Shown: positions 8,183 to 18,874, counted from the stretch's first letter. The stretch is DNA of 64,000 nt from Paenibacillus thalictri (GCF_004307995.1 NZ_SIRE01000011.1:1-64000), one strand, 5' to 3'. Notes: generated by a model not told the origin, from the sequence alone. Made by a program: numbers and translations.

Positions 8183-10255
8183 ATGATGCGTTACATGGTG
8201 GGAGTAGACGTCGGCGGCACCTTTACCGACGTAACATTAATCGATACCCGGTCGGGAGAAATTTTGAATCATAAAGTTCCGTCAACGCCGGACGATCCGT
8301 CCCGGGCAATAATGAATGGCGTCGAGCAAATTTTACAAATGAATGGGGTACCTGTTTCGGATGTGCGTTATTTGGCCCACGGCACCACCGTTGCCACTAA
8401 TTCGCTAATTGAGAGGAAAGGGGCGCTGACGGGGCTGCTCGTGACCGAAGGATTTCGCGATTTGCTGGAAATCGGGCGGCAAACTCGTCCCGGCTTATAT
8501 GATTTGTTTAAGGAAAAACCGGAGCCGATCATTCCCGGTCATTTGCGGCTCGAAGTAGCTGAACGCCTGTATGCGGACGGCAGCGTACGCAAGCCGCTTG
8601 ACAAGCAGCGTCTGCGGGAGGCGGTAGAGCAATTAAAGGCGGAAGGCGCGCAGGCGATTGCGGTGTGCTTCCTGTTCTCGTACCTCAATCCGGAGCATGA
8701 AAAGCAGGCGGTGGAGGAAATCCGCAGCTTGTTCCCGGAAGTTTACGTCTCCGCATCCCATCAGGTCGTCCCCGAGTTCAGGGAATACGCTCGGTTAAGC
8801 ACGACGACTTTAAACGCATATCTGGGTCCGGTGATGCGAACATATATGGAAAATTTCCAGCAGTCCGTCCGGCAAGCCGGTATTCCGGTCGACCCGTACA
8901 TTACGCAGTCCAACGGCGGCATTATTTCGATTCAGGAATCCGTATCGAATCCGGTGCGCACAGCGGTTTCCGGTCCCGCGGCGGGCGTAGTGGCGGCGGC
9001 GCATTTGGCCGAGCTGACCGGGTACAAAAACATGATTACGTTTGATATGGGAGGGACCTCTGCGGATTTTTGCCTGATCGAAAACGGGGAACCGAAAATA
9101 TCGATGGAACGTGAAGTGGAAGGGTTTGTCGCGCGTATTCCGATGCTCGATATTCATGCCTGCGGCGCCGGAGGCGGCTCCATCGCCTGGCTGGACGCCG
9201 GAGGCGCACTGAAGGTAGGGCCGGAAAGCGCAGGCTCTATGCCCGGTCCTGCGGCGTACGGACGAGGCGGCACGAAGCCGACCGTGACCGATGCCAATAC
9301 GATACTTGGCCGTCTTAATCCCGAAGGCATTCTTGGCGGCAGAATGGCGCTTGATGTGGATGCGTCGAAACGAGCCGTACAGGAGCACCTCTGTGACCGG
9401 ACAAGCTTGTCGCTTATGGAGGCAACAATGGGGATTTTATCGGTTGTCAACGCCAACATGACACGAGCGATCCGTCTGATCTCGGTGGAAAAAGGATACG
9501 ATCCTCGCGAATTTACGCTTGTTTCGTTCGGCGGCGGCGGCGGGCTTCATTGCGGTGCGCTGGCGCGCGAGCTAGGCATCCCGCGTATTCTCGTTCCGCC
9601 TTCTCCGGGTACGTTCTGCTCGCTGGGCCTGCTTGTCACCGATGTCCGTTCGGATTATGTACGTTCCTCGCAGCTGGAATCCCATGCGGGCAGCATTCAG
9701 GCGATTCGCGGATTTTTCTCGGAAATGGAGCAAGAGGGTGCGGCGATGCTGGAGAAGGAAGGCATTCCGGAGCCGCAGCGCAAGTATGTGCTTGGTTTGG
9801 ACTTGCGGTTTAAAGGCCAAAATTATGAACTGACTGTACCGGTGGAGTGGCAGGAATTAGACGAAGCGGGTTTACCGGCCATTCTTGAGCGGTTCCATGA
9901 GCAGCACGAAAAAAATTACGGCTACTCCAACCGCACCGGCACCGTCGAATTTGTCAACTACCGCGTCACGGCTCTTGGCGAGCTGCCCAAGGCGACTTTA
10001 AGCCGGATGGATGGCAATGCACAGCGTTCCGTAGAGCCGCTTTCGCATCGGGATGTATATTTCTCCGAAACAGACCGTCCGGATTATTACCGTACGGCCA
10101 TATACCAGCGCAGCGAGCTGCTTCCGGGAGACCGCCTTACAGGTCCGGCCATCATTGAGCAGATGGATTCCACCATCTTGCTGCTGCCGGAGCAAACGCT
10201 GCATGTGGATGAATACCGCAACCTGGTGATTTCTACGTTTGGCGAGGAGGCGTAA
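8183..10255 (+). CDS. hyuA: Hydantoinase/oxoprolinase family protein, subunit A
   Basis: 690 residues, the usual length of HyuA. The N-terminus has the ASKHA-type phosphate-binding motif GVDVGGTFTDVTLID, then HGTTVATNSLIERKG, and a central FDMGGTSADFCLIENG. These fit the ATP-dependent hydantoinase A / 5-oxoprolinase N-terminal half, which activates a cyclic amide or ketone by phosphorylation. The ATG has an excellent SD (GAAGGAGGACA). The B subunit follows three bases after the stop, forming the usual two-subunit enzyme. The family includes N-methylhydantoinase, 5-oxoprolinase and acetone/acetophenone carboxylases, and sequence alone does not fix the substrate. The neighbouring fructosamine genes favour an amide such as pyroglutamate. 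Confidence 0.9.
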   Translation: MMRYMVGVDVGGTFTDVTLIDTRSGEILNHKVPSTPDDPSRAIMNGVEQILQMNGVPVSDVRYLAHGTTVATNSLIERKGALTGLLVTEGFRDLLEIGRQTRPGLYDLFKEKPEPIIPGHLRLEVAERLYADGSVRKPLDKQRLREAVEQLKAEGAQAIAVCFLFSYLNPEHEKQAVEEIRSLFPEVYVSASHQVVPEFREYARLSTTTLNAYLGPVMRTYMENFQQSVRQAGIPVDPYITQSNGGIISIQESVSNPVRTAVSGPAAGVVAAAHLAELTGYKNMITFDMGGTSADFCLIENGEPKISMEREVEGFVARIPMLDIHACGAGGGSIAWLDAGGALKVGPESAGSMPGPAAYGRGGTKPTVTDANTILGRLNPEGILGGRMALDVDASKRAVQEHLCDRTSLSLMEATMGILSVVNANMTRAIRLISVEKGYDPREFTLVSFGGGGGLHCGALARELGIPRILVPPSPGTFCSLGLLVTDVRSDYVRSSQLESHAGSIQAIRGFFSEMEQEGAAMLEKEGIPEPQRKYVLGLDLRFKGQNYELTVPVEWQELDEAGLPAILERFHEQHEKNYGYSNRTGTVEFVNYRVTALGELPKATLSRMDGNAQRSVEPLSHRDVYFSETDRPDYYRTAIYQRSELLPGDRLTGPAIIEQMDSTILLLPEQTLHVDEYRNLVISTFGEEA

Positions 10256-10258
10256 ACA

Positions 10259-12007
10259 ATGAAACGAATTGATCCGATTACTCTGGAAATCGTCGGGAAT
10301 TTGCTGCTTTCCGTAGCCGAAGAGATGGGCGTCACTTTGGTGAAAACGGCTTACTCTACCAATATCAAAGAAAGAAAAGACTGCTCGACTGCCTTATTTG
10401 ACGCGAAGGGCCAAATGATTGCGCAAGCGGAATATGTGCCCATGCATCTGGGCTCGATGCTTGGTGTCGTAGGCGAGGTGTTGAGAAAGTTTCCGGCGGA
10501 CTCGATTCGGCCGGGAGACATGTTTATCACCAACGACCCGTACGCCGGCGGCGGCACGCATCTTCCCGATATTACGATGGTGTCGCCGGTGTTTATCGAT
10601 GAGCGGCTGGTGGCCTTTGTCGCCAATATCGCTCACCATTCCGATATCGGCGGGATGGTGCCAGGCAGTGTGTCGGCAAATTCGGACAACATTTACCAGG
10701 AAGGGCTGCGCATTCCGCTGGGACGTATTTGCCGGGCGGGCGAGCTGGTTCAGGAGACATACGATTATATTATTCTGAACACAAGAACGCCGGTGGAACG
10801 GGGCGGCGACCTGGACGCACAAATTGCTTCGAATATCGCCGGGGCCAAACGTATGGGCGAGGTCGTGCGTAAATACGGCGCAGACTATTTCGCGCAGTGT
10901 ACCGAAGCACTGCTCGATTATGCGGAGCAGCTGATGCGTGACGGCATCCGCACGCTGCCGGAGGGAACCTACACGTTCGAGGATTACTTGGACGATGCCG
11001 GTGCAAATTCCAGCACGCCGATTCCGATCCGGGCGACGATCACCATCGAAGACGGCAGCGCCAAGGTCGATTTTACCGGAACAAGCCCCCAGGTGCCGGG
11101 TCCGCTGAATATGACGTATTCGGGTTTGCTGACGACGGCGTTCTACTGCTTCAAAGCGGTTGCCGGACAATCGATTTTTGCCAACCAGGGGATTTACCGG
11201 GCGCTGCATGTAACGGCCCCGGAAGGGTCAATCGTCAACTGCAGGCTGCCGGTTCCGGTAGGACAGCGGATCGACACCGCTCAAAGGGTGGTCGACGTTA
11301 TTATGGGCGCGCTGGCTCAAGTTGCTCCTGAACGGGTGCTGGCCGCATGCAACAGTGTCGTCACTTCGGCGATTTTTTCCGGCACCAATCCGAAAACGGG
11401 CAGCTATTTCGTCTATCTCGAAACGGTCGCCGGCGGTTCCGGGGCGCACAGCCGGGCAGACGGATTAAGCGGTGTACAGGTGCATATGACCAATACGTCG
11501 AATCTGCCTATCGAAGCGCTGGAGCGCGAATATCCTGTGCTTGTTGAGCGTTATCAGCTGCGGACCGATTCAGGCGGCGCGGGAAGGTTCCGGGGCGGTC
11601 TCGGCATCCAACGCGATTTCAGAATTTTATGCGACGGGATGAGCTATACGGGGCTGGGAGACCGGCACAAGTTTGCTCCATGGGGCCTTGAAGGCGGGCA
11701 AAGCGGCAGCACGGGCAGCTTCAAGGCCGATTTTGGCGGAGAAGGCCTTAAACAGCTCGGCTCCAAAATATCCGGCGTTAGCCTCAACAATGAGGATTTG
11801 GTCAGCGTCTGCTCGCCTGGTTCGGGTGGATACGGTAATCCGCATGAGCGCCCTGCCGCATCGGTATTCAAGGACGTACGTGAAGGAAAAGTGTCCTTGG
11901 AAGCCGCACGCGCCGATTATGCCGTAATTATCGTCAGCGGGCCCGAAGGGGTATGGCTGGACGAGCAGGCCACAAATGAATTGCGAAACGGCTTGAAGGC
12001 CCGGTGA
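10259..12007 (+). CDS. hyuB: Hydantoinase/oxoprolinase family protein, subunit B
   Basis: 582 residues, typical for HyuB. Recognisable stretches are IDPITLEIVGNLL at the start, FITNDPYAGGGTHLPDITMVSPVF, FVANIAHHSDIGGM and a glycine-rich C-terminal region (SGGAGRFRGGLGIQRDF, CSPGSGGYGNP). The metal-binding His/Asp residues of the family are expected in the THLPD and AHHSD motifs, both present. Start ATG with SD GAGGAGG. It forms the catalytic partner of HyuA and is expected to be cytoplasmic. Transcription probably continues into the kinase gene 16 bases downstream. Confidence 0.9.
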   Translation: MKRIDPITLEIVGNLLLSVAEEMGVTLVKTAYSTNIKERKDCSTALFDAKGQMIAQAEYVPMHLGSMLGVVGEVLRKFPADSIRPGDMFITNDPYAGGGTHLPDITMVSPVFIDERLVAFVANIAHHSDIGGMVPGSVSANSDNIYQEGLRIPLGRICRAGELVQETYDYIILNTRTPVERGGDLDAQIASNIAGAKRMGEVVRKYGADYFAQCTEALLDYAEQLMRDGIRTLPEGTYTFEDYLDDAGANSSTPIPIRATITIEDGSAKVDFTGTSPQVPGPLNMTYSGLLTTAFYCFKAVAGQSIFANQGIYRALHVTAPEGSIVNCRLPVPVGQRIDTAQRVVDVIMGALAQVAPERVLAACNSVVTSAIFSGTNPKTGSYFVYLETVAGGSGAHSRADGLSGVQVHMTNTSNLPIEALEREYPVLVERYQLRTDSGGAGRFRGGLGIQRDFRILCDGMSYTGLGDRHKFAPWGLEGGQSGSTGSFKADFGGEGLKQLGSKISGVSLNNEDLVSVCSPGSGGYGNPHERPAASVFKDVREGKVSLEAARADYAVIIVSGPEGVWLDEQATNELRNGLKAR

Positions 12008-12023
12008 AGGTGAACATAAGACG

Positions 12024-12848
12024 ATGAAGCTGATTGGAATCGGAGATAATGTTGTCGACATTTATCAAGATCAAGGGTTGATGTATCCGGGAGGCAATGC
12101 TTTAAATGTGGCCGTTGCCGCCAAACGAAACGGAGCGGATGCCTGCGCTTATTTGGGAATTATGGGGGACGACGCGGCGGCGGAGCATGTGGTCTGCTGC
12201 ATGCGGGAAGAAGGCATCGATTTCTCCCGCATCCGTCGGGTCTATGGTCCGAGCGGCGAAGCGGTCGTCACGCTTGATGCGGCGGGGGACCGGATCTTTA
12301 TAGGAACGAACCGCGGAATCCGCGTACAGTCGCTGCTGAAGCTGCAGCTTACACAGGACGATCTGAACTGCATCGCCACATATGATGTTGTTCATACAAG
12401 CGTAAACAGCGATTTGGAGCACGAGCTGCATCAACTGGCACATAAGCCGCTATCGTTTGACTTTTCTACGCCGAAGCGCTGGAATGAGGCTTATTTGCGG
12501 CAAGTGTGCCCGCATTTGACATACGCTTTTTTCTCCGGCAGCGATATGCAGCTTCAAGCTATTTATGACTTAATCGAGCAGGTGCATGAATGGGGAGTCC
12601 CCGTCGTCGGCGTAACAAGAGGGGCTGATCCTGCCGTTTTTTCGGAAAACGGCAATACATACACCCAAGCTCCGCTGCCAACAAATGTTGTTGATACGAT
12701 GGGAGCCGGAGATGCCTTTATCGGCGGCTTTCTTAGCCATTATCACGATCGCAGGGATATGCAGGCTGCTCTCGGTCAGGCCGCTCGGTCGGCTGCAGCT
12801 GCCTGCGGATATTTCGGAGCCTTCGGCTACGGCAAGAAAAAACAATAA
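12024..12848 (+). CDS. PfkB-family sugar kinase, fructoselysine 6-kinase (FrlD)-like
   Basis: 274 residues of the PfkB/ribokinase fold. The N-terminus LIGIGDNVVDIYQDQGLMYPGGNALNVA closely resembles E. coli FrlD, with the GGNA substrate motif, and the C-terminal DTMGAGDAFIGGF is the catalytic GAGD motif (catalytic Asp). FrlD phosphorylates fructosyl-amines at C6 before deglycation. The adjacent gene is a FrlB-like deglycase, which strengthens the call, though the precise amine partner is unknown. Probably in one operon with hyuAB. Confidence 0.82.
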   Translation: MKLIGIGDNVVDIYQDQGLMYPGGNALNVAVAAKRNGADACAYLGIMGDDAAAEHVVCCMREEGIDFSRIRRVYGPSGEAVVTLDAAGDRIFIGTNRGIRVQSLLKLQLTQDDLNCIATYDVVHTSVNSDLEHELHQLAHKPLSFDFSTPKRWNEAYLRQVCPHLTYAFFSGSDMQLQAIYDLIEQVHEWGVPVVGVTRGADPAVFSENGNTYTQAPLPTNVVDTMGAGDAFIGGFLSHYHDRRDMQAALGQAARSAAAACGYFGAFGYGKKKQ

Positions 12849-12874
12849 TAACGTAATGTATAGGAGGATCTTCT

Positions 12875-13879
12875 ATGGTCAACGCAGCGCCTTATATGAA
12901 TGCAAACGCACAGCTGGAGCAAATTTTCGAAGCTTTTAAACAGCGGACGATCACCCGCGTATTTTATGTCGCCTGCGGAGGTTCGTCGGCGCTTATGTAT
13001 CCGAGCAAATATTTTTTGGACCGCGAATCGTCAACCATCACCGCTGAAATTTACAGCTCCAACGAGTTTATTCACCGCAATCCGCAATCGCTAAGCGAGC
13101 AGTCGCTCGTCATATTGTGCTCGCACAAAGGCAAGACGCCGGAGACGACGGCAGCCGCCAAATTTGCCAAAAGCAAAGGAGCGCTTGTCGTATCGCTGAT
13201 GTATGTGGAGACAGCGCCGCTTGCCGACGAGTCGGACTTTATCGTTAACTACAGCTGGATTTCTGCGGGGAATATGGAGCCGCATCCGGAAATAATGAAC
13301 TACGCCGTTCTTTACAAGCTGGCGATGGGCCTGTTGTATGTGAAAGAAGGCAACAACAAATACGAAAAACTGCTCAGCAGCTTGGACAATCTCGGTTCCG
13401 TCTTCGAAAAAGTGATGCAGCAAAACACGGGGTTGGTGGATGCCTACGCGCAGAAATATAAAGATGAAAAAATCATCTACACGATGGCCAGCGGGGCGAA
13501 CTACGGCATGGCTTACTCGTTTGCGATTTGCATTCTGATGGAGATGCAGCGGATTCATTCCCATGCGATCCATGCCGGTGAGTTTTTCCACGGGCCGTTT
13601 GAAATATTGGACAAGGACGTTCCGTTTATTTTGTTGATGGGGCTGGACGAAACACGGCCTCTCGAGGAGCGGGCGCTGACATTTCTTAAGCAATACGGCG
13701 AAAAGTTGATTATCGTGGATGCCAAAAACTTCGACCTGACCGGCATAGATGAAGAAGTGCAAGGATATTTGGCTCCGCTCGTCAACAACTTCTTCCTGCG
13801 CATGTTCGCGCTGGCGTTGTCCAAGGCAAGAAATCATCCGCTGGAAACGCGGCGTTACATGTTCAAGGTGCCTTACTAG
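12875..13879 (+). CDS. SIS-domain fructosamine-6-phosphate deglycase (FrlB)-like
   Basis: 334 residues with two SIS domains. Motifs shared with FrlB/GlmS-type isomerases are VFYVACGGSSALMYPSKYF, the second-domain HAGEFFHGPFEIL (ligand/catalytic loop), FILLMGLDETRPLEERA, and the C-terminal LETRRYMFKVPY, very like the NPDERRYYGG...EY end of E. coli FrlB. It should split a fructosyl-amine 6-phosphate into glucose 6-phosphate and the amino acid. The ATG has an AGGAGG SD. With the kinase upstream it makes a two-step Amadori pathway. Confidence 0.82.
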   Translation: MVNAAPYMNANAQLEQIFEAFKQRTITRVFYVACGGSSALMYPSKYFLDRESSTITAEIYSSNEFIHRNPQSLSEQSLVILCSHKGKTPETTAAAKFAKSKGALVVSLMYVETAPLADESDFIVNYSWISAGNMEPHPEIMNYAVLYKLAMGLLYVKEGNNKYEKLLSSLDNLGSVFEKVMQQNTGLVDAYAQKYKDEKIIYTMASGANYGMAYSFAICILMEMQRIHSHAIHAGEFFHGPFEILDKDVPFILLMGLDETRPLEERALTFLKQYGEKLIIVDAKNFDLTGIDEEVQGYLAPLVNNFFLRMFALALSKARNHPLETRRYMFKVPY

Positions 13880-13904
13880 GAGGTTGTCTGACGAAAGAAA
13901 ATCT

Positions 13905-13983
13905 GTGAATATTTATTCATGCATTAGGTTATTCCGGGAAAGGGATGGCACTCCACCGCTCACCACATGGATAAATATTCGTG
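13905..13983. other. Long inverted repeat after frlB (possible structured RNA)
   Basis: GAATATTTATTCATG (13907-13921) pairs with CATGGATAAATATTC (13966-13980), 15 positions with one T-G wobble, extended by further wobble pairs outwards. The 44-base apical region is GC-richer than the stem. It lies just after the deglycase stop and before the terminator at 14034, so it could be a 3' stabilising structure or part of an attenuator. No known riboswitch was recognised. Confidence 0.5.
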
Positions 13984-14033
13984 AAAATCAATCGTCGGGC
14001 AAATTCCTAAGGCGGACTGCGGTAAGTAATTCG

Positions 14034-14079
14034 ACGGTCATGTACAGACGAACTCCGCTGTACTATGGCCGTTTTTTTT
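14034..14079 (+). terminator. Terminator of the hyu-frl operon
   Basis: ACGGTCATGTACAG pairs with CTGTACTATGGCCGT (one bulged base, one wobble), followed by eight T. It separates the hydantoinase/deglycase genes from the transporter cluster. Confidence 0.88.
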
Positions 14080-14350
14080 ATGAAAAAAGCTTCGTCCCTT
14101 GGTTTCACTTTATCGGCAATTCAGTCGCTAACCGCCGAATCTATGACCGGGTAATATGGGGATGCGATTATCGCCCCTGACCAGCTTGCAGCTTTTTGTT
14201 CGCGAACCGGCAGGTGACGATTAACGCAGACCGGAAGAGGAAGTTGTGAACGAGCGGCTTGAAAGCTGCGAACGGGCAGTTGAAGTCGAATTTGAAGTCG
14301 AATTTGAACTTGAACTTAGGTAACGAGCAGCCCGCTAAAGCCGATGGCCA

Positions 14351-14467
14351 GGGATGGGTACGGGATGGAAAAGCGCTAGCGGCCGCTTTTGAATCGTATC
14401 CCGACCGTTTTTATCCATTCATAGGGATACGATTTCAATTGGCGGTTGGAATCCCGTACCCATTCCC
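14351..14467. repeat. Three-armed palindromic structure in the gap before the transporter
   Basis: ATGGGTACGGGAT (14354-14366) pairs perfectly with ATCCCGTACCCAT (14451-14463), extended by GGG/CCC. Inside are two further hairpins: AAAAGCG (14369-14375) with CGCTTTT (14384-14390), and AATCGTATCCC (14392-14402) with GGGATACGATT (14424-14434). The fold is a three-way junction. Just upstream (about 14285-14310) a 12-bp unit, GAAGTCGAATTT, occurs twice in tandem. No gene is supported in the gap 13880-14800; its last 250 bases are AT-rich and likely hold the transporter promoter. Confidence 0.6.
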
Positions 14468-14800
14468 TCCCAACGCGCCAAAGCGACTGGAGGCGTAACT
14501 AGCTGTTGCTCCCGGTTAACAAGGTTCAACAAGACGATAATGCAACAAAATCGATAAATAATATAAGAAAATAAATCCCGAATGACAGAGACTTCGCCTA
14601 TTGTGTTTTTTTCGTAAAACACGGTATGAATTTACAAGATAAGCATACCGCAGTGCATGGAATGAAATATAACACGAAATTATAATAATCCTATACCGTT
14701 TAAGCTGTTTTTGCCCTGGTTTTATATAAAATGTTAGAGATACATCTATATATTAGAACAATGTACTGCTTATAAGCGAATGGAGCTGGGAGTGATAGGA

Positions 14801-15789
14801 ATGGATAATGCCCTGCTGAAAATCAGCAACCTCACTGCGGAATTTAAAACGGACAAAGGCGTGTTCCCCGCAATCAGCGGAGTTCATTTGACCATTAATA
14901 AAGGTGAAGTCGTGTGTATCGTCGGCGAAAGCGGAAGCGGCAAGACGGTAGCTTCGCTTTCCTTAATGCAGCTTATTCCTGCGGTCGGCAAAATCACGTC
15001 CGGCGAAATTACGTTTGAGGGCCGGGACCTGCTGAAAGCGAAGAAGAAGGAAATGGCGCAAATCAGAGGAAAATCGATCTCCATGATTTTTCAGGATCCG
15101 ATGATGGCTCTGGACCCTGTATATACATGCGGCAGCCAAATTATCGAGGCGATCCGGATACATCAGAGCATATCCCGCCAGGATGCCCATACTAAAGCGT
15201 TGGAACTGCTGAAGCAGGTGGGCATCGCTCATCCCCAGCGATGCATGAATGCATATCCGCATGAGCTGTCCGGAGGCATGTGCCAGCGGATCAGCATCGC
15301 GATGGCGCTTTCGTGCAGTCCGAAGCTGCTTATTGCGGACGAACCTACGACAGCGCTGGATGTGACGGTACAGGCGCAAATTCTCGATCTGCTGAAAACG
15401 ATCAGAAATGAAATGAATATGAGCATTATGCTGATTACGCATGATCTTGGGGTGGTGGCGGAAATGGCCGACCGTGTGGCCGTAATGTACGCCGGCAAAG
15501 TGATGGAGGAAGGGGATGTCAGAACGATTTTCCGCAATCCGCAGCATCCATACACGAAAGGGCTGATTAAGTCGATCCCCCATATGGATCAAAAAAACGG
15601 TAAGCTTTACAGCATCAGCGGCGCCGTGCCCAGTATCAGCTCGATGCCGCAGGGCTGCAGATTTGCTCCCAGATGCGAGGAGGCGGCGGATATATGCCGC
15701 CAGCGTGAGCCGGAAATGCAGCAGCTCAGCGACAGCTGTCAAGCCCGCTGCTGGAAATTCGCGCCGGAATGGAAAGAAGGTGAGGCGGG

Positions 15790-15793
<4 letters not shown>
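14801..15793 (+). CDS. Dipeptide/oligopeptide-type ABC transporter ATPase (DppD-like)
   Basis: 330 residues. Walker A GESGSGKT, ABC signature LSGGMCQR, Walker B LLIADEPTTALD, and a C-terminal oligopeptide-transporter (oligo_HPY) region with CRFAPRCEEAADIC, whose cysteines bind an iron-sulphur cluster in characterised Dpp/Opp ATPases. ATG at 14801, preceded by GGGAG and AGGA, is preferred to an upstream ATG at 14780 lacking an SD. The stop overlaps the next gene by four bases. With the four following genes it forms an importer, probably for the substrate of the upstream frl/hyu enzymes. Confidence 0.92.
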
Positions 15794-16800
<1,007 letters not shown>

Positions 16801-16831
16801 ACATAATGTCCATGCGGACACAACGGAATAA

Positions 16832-16854
16832 CTGTAAATTGTGCAAATTTACAG
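16832..16854. promoter_or_regulatory. Perfect 9-bp inverted repeat before the permease gene
   Basis: CTGTAAATT (16832-16840) and AATTTACAG (16846-16854) are separated by five bases. It ends 16 bases before the chosen GTG of the permease and covers the alternative GTG at 16841. No T-run follows, so it is not a terminator. It may be an operator or an mRNA hairpin setting the ATPase/permease ratio. Confidence 0.45.
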
Positions 16855-16870
16855 AATAGAAGGTGAAAAC

Positions 16871-17815
16871 GTGATTCGTTTTATAAGCGAAAAAGCAGCG
16901 CTTCTGGTTATTCAGGTGCTTGTGGTCGGCACCTTGGTATTTTCATTAATCCATTTTATGCCAGGGGATCCCGCCGTTCTTGTGCTTGGCACCGAAAGAG
17001 GCGGCGACGCGGCGGCGGTGGCGGAAATGCGTCATACGCTGGGGCTCGACCAGCCCTTAATCAAGCAATACACCCATTGGTTAATGAATTTTGCAAAGCT
17101 CGATATGGGACAATCCCTTTTCGATAAAACGCCGGTCACCACGTATATTTCGCAAAGGCTCCCGAATACGGTTGAGCTTGCGGTCGTATCGATCATACTA
17201 GCTACGTTGATCGGCGTTCCGCTTGGCATCGCGGCGGCATTGAAACGGCAAAGCGTGATCGATCTGGTGTTGTCCTCATTTGCGGCGCTTGGCGTGTCGT
17301 TTCCCGTGTACGTGCTGGGTGCGTTTATGATTCTGGTATTAAGCTTCAAGCTTCAATGGTTTCCTGCCAGCGGTTTCGTCGAATTTAGCGACAACCCGGG
17401 CAAACATATGATGCGGCTGGCGCTGCCCGCGTTGACGCTCGCATTAGGCCTGGCCGCCTCGATCGCGAGAATGACGCGCTCCTCCATGCTGGAGGTGCTG
17501 AACAAAGATTTTATCCAGACGCTTAGAGCCAAAGGAGTGCCGGAGTGGAAAATCATCGTCAAGCATGCATTCCGCAATGCGATCATTCCCGTCATTACCA
17601 TCATCGGCCTGCAGCTCGGCAATTTGATCGGGGGGACGGTGCTCATCGAATATTTGTTCAACTGGCCCGGCATGAGCACACTACTGGTCACCTCGATATC
17701 CAATCGCGATTACCCGCTGATTCAAGGCTGCATCGTCGTGATGGCCACATTTTTTATCGTTGTCAATATCGCGGTCGACCTGTTGTACGGACTGATGGAC
17801 CCGAGAGTGCGTTAA
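16871..17815 (+). CDS. Dipeptide-type ABC transporter permease (DppB-like)
   Basis: 314 residues with about six membrane segments. The BPD-type EAA loop is seen in IARMTRSSMLEVLNKDFIQTLRAKGVPEWKIIVKHAFRNAIIPVIT, and HFMPGDPAVL near the N-terminus is typical of DppB. The GTG at 16871 has SD GAAGGTG; the alternative GTG at 16841 lies inside an inverted repeat and has no SD. It forms the membrane channel with the next gene. Confidence 0.92.
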   Translation: MIRFISEKAALLVIQVLVVGTLVFSLIHFMPGDPAVLVLGTERGGDAAAVAEMRHTLGLDQPLIKQYTHWLMNFAKLDMGQSLFDKTPVTTYISQRLPNTVELAVVSIILATLIGVPLGIAAALKRQSVIDLVLSSFAALGVSFPVYVLGAFMILVLSFKLQWFPASGFVEFSDNPGKHMMRLALPALTLALGLAASIARMTRSSMLEVLNKDFIQTLRAKGVPEWKIIVKHAFRNAIIPVITIIGLQLGNLIGGTVLIEYLFNWPGMSTLLVTSISNRDYPLIQGCIVVMATFFIVVNIAVDLLYGLMDPRVR

Positions 17816-17876
17816 TTCCGGCAGCAGGCAGCTTGTGCTTTCTGAACAGGCGCAATACCGTCAAGGAGTTGGATTT

Positions 17877-18701
17877 ATGCTGAATAAGTGCATCAGGAAT
17901 AAAACGTTTGTCATCAGCTCGATTGTGCTGCTGCCCATTCTCATCATCGCAGCGATCGGACCGTGGATCATTCCTTACGATCCGCTTGAAATACACCCCG
18001 ATCTCGTGCTTAAATCATCGTTGCCGGGGCATCCGCTTGGTACCGACGAATTCGGCAGAGATATTATGAGCCGGATGATTATCGGGATTCGTCCGTCGCT
18101 GACCGTAGCGCTTGGTTCGACGGCGCTGGCGTTTACCATAGGACTGCTGCTGGGAATTGTATCGGGTTACTTCCGGGGGTTCGCGGAAAAAACGATCATG
18201 CGGGCCGTCGATATCATTTTATGTTTTCCGCCGATTTTGCTCGCGCTGATGGTAGTCGGTTTCTGGGGGGCAGGCGTCAAAAATATGATCCTGATCATCG
18301 GTATCGTGTACGCTCCGCATTTTGCCCGGATCGCCTATTCATCGACTTTGCAGATCAAGCAGCAGGAATACGTAGAGAGCGAATTGTCGCTGGGCGCGTC
18401 CCATAGCCGTGTATTGTTCGGCTGCATATTGCCCAACATCATGTCTCCGCTGATTATCCAAATCAGCCTGACGATCGCTGCCGCCATTTTGCTTGAATCG
18501 GGGCTCAGCTTCCTCGGCTTGGGTGTCGTTCCGCCGGAACCGTCATGGGGGCAGATGATCGGGCAGTCTCGGGGGTATATCAGCTTAAACCCGATGTACG
18601 CGGTTTGGCCTTCATTATGCCTTGGCATTACCATTCTTGCGGTCAATTTGCTTGGGGACAGCTTGCGCGATATTTTGGATCCGAAGCTGAACCGTTCGTA
18701 A
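17877..18701 (+). CDS. Dipeptide-type ABC transporter permease (DppC-like)
   Basis: 274 residues. The N-terminal cytoplasmic and periplasm-facing region has PYDPLEIHPDLVLK and HPLGTDEFGRDIMSRMI, hallmark DppC sequences; the EAA-like loop is IKQQEYVESELSLGASHSRVLFGCILPN. Start ATG at 17877 with AAGGAG SD, preferred over an upstream frame start at 17835. Confidence 0.92.
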   Translation: MLNKCIRNKTFVISSIVLLPILIIAAIGPWIIPYDPLEIHPDLVLKSSLPGHPLGTDEFGRDIMSRMIIGIRPSLTVALGSTALAFTIGLLLGIVSGYFRGFAEKTIMRAVDIILCFPPILLALMVVGFWGAGVKNMILIIGIVYAPHFARIAYSSTLQIKQQEYVESELSLGASHSRVLFGCILPNIMSPLIIQISLTIAAAILLESGLSFLGLGVVPPEPSWGQMIGQSRGYISLNPMYAVWPSLCLGITILAVNLLGDSLRDILDPKLNRS

Positions 18702-18874
18702 CCTTGGCGCATTTCCAGCGCGTACGAATCCAGGGGCGCATGTCCCGGCGCCGCATGGCGGCGGTCGACCCCCACGCAGCAGCAAATTCGCAACTTGGCT
18801 AATAACGGCAGTAATTTCCAGGTGCTGTCTTTATTTTAGATTTGTATTATAAACTTAAGGGGAGGCATGCAGTA

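Noticed and set aside
14369..14390. Cluster of restriction-site-like palindromes (AGCGCT, GCTAGC, GCGGCCGC) suggesting vector sequence
   Set aside because: The bases form one arm of a larger native palindrome, and flanking genes are normal chromosomal genes.
13749..14498. Two open frames across the gap after the deglycase gene
   Set aside because: They cross a terminator and palindromes, lack SDs and have biased, repeat-derived composition.
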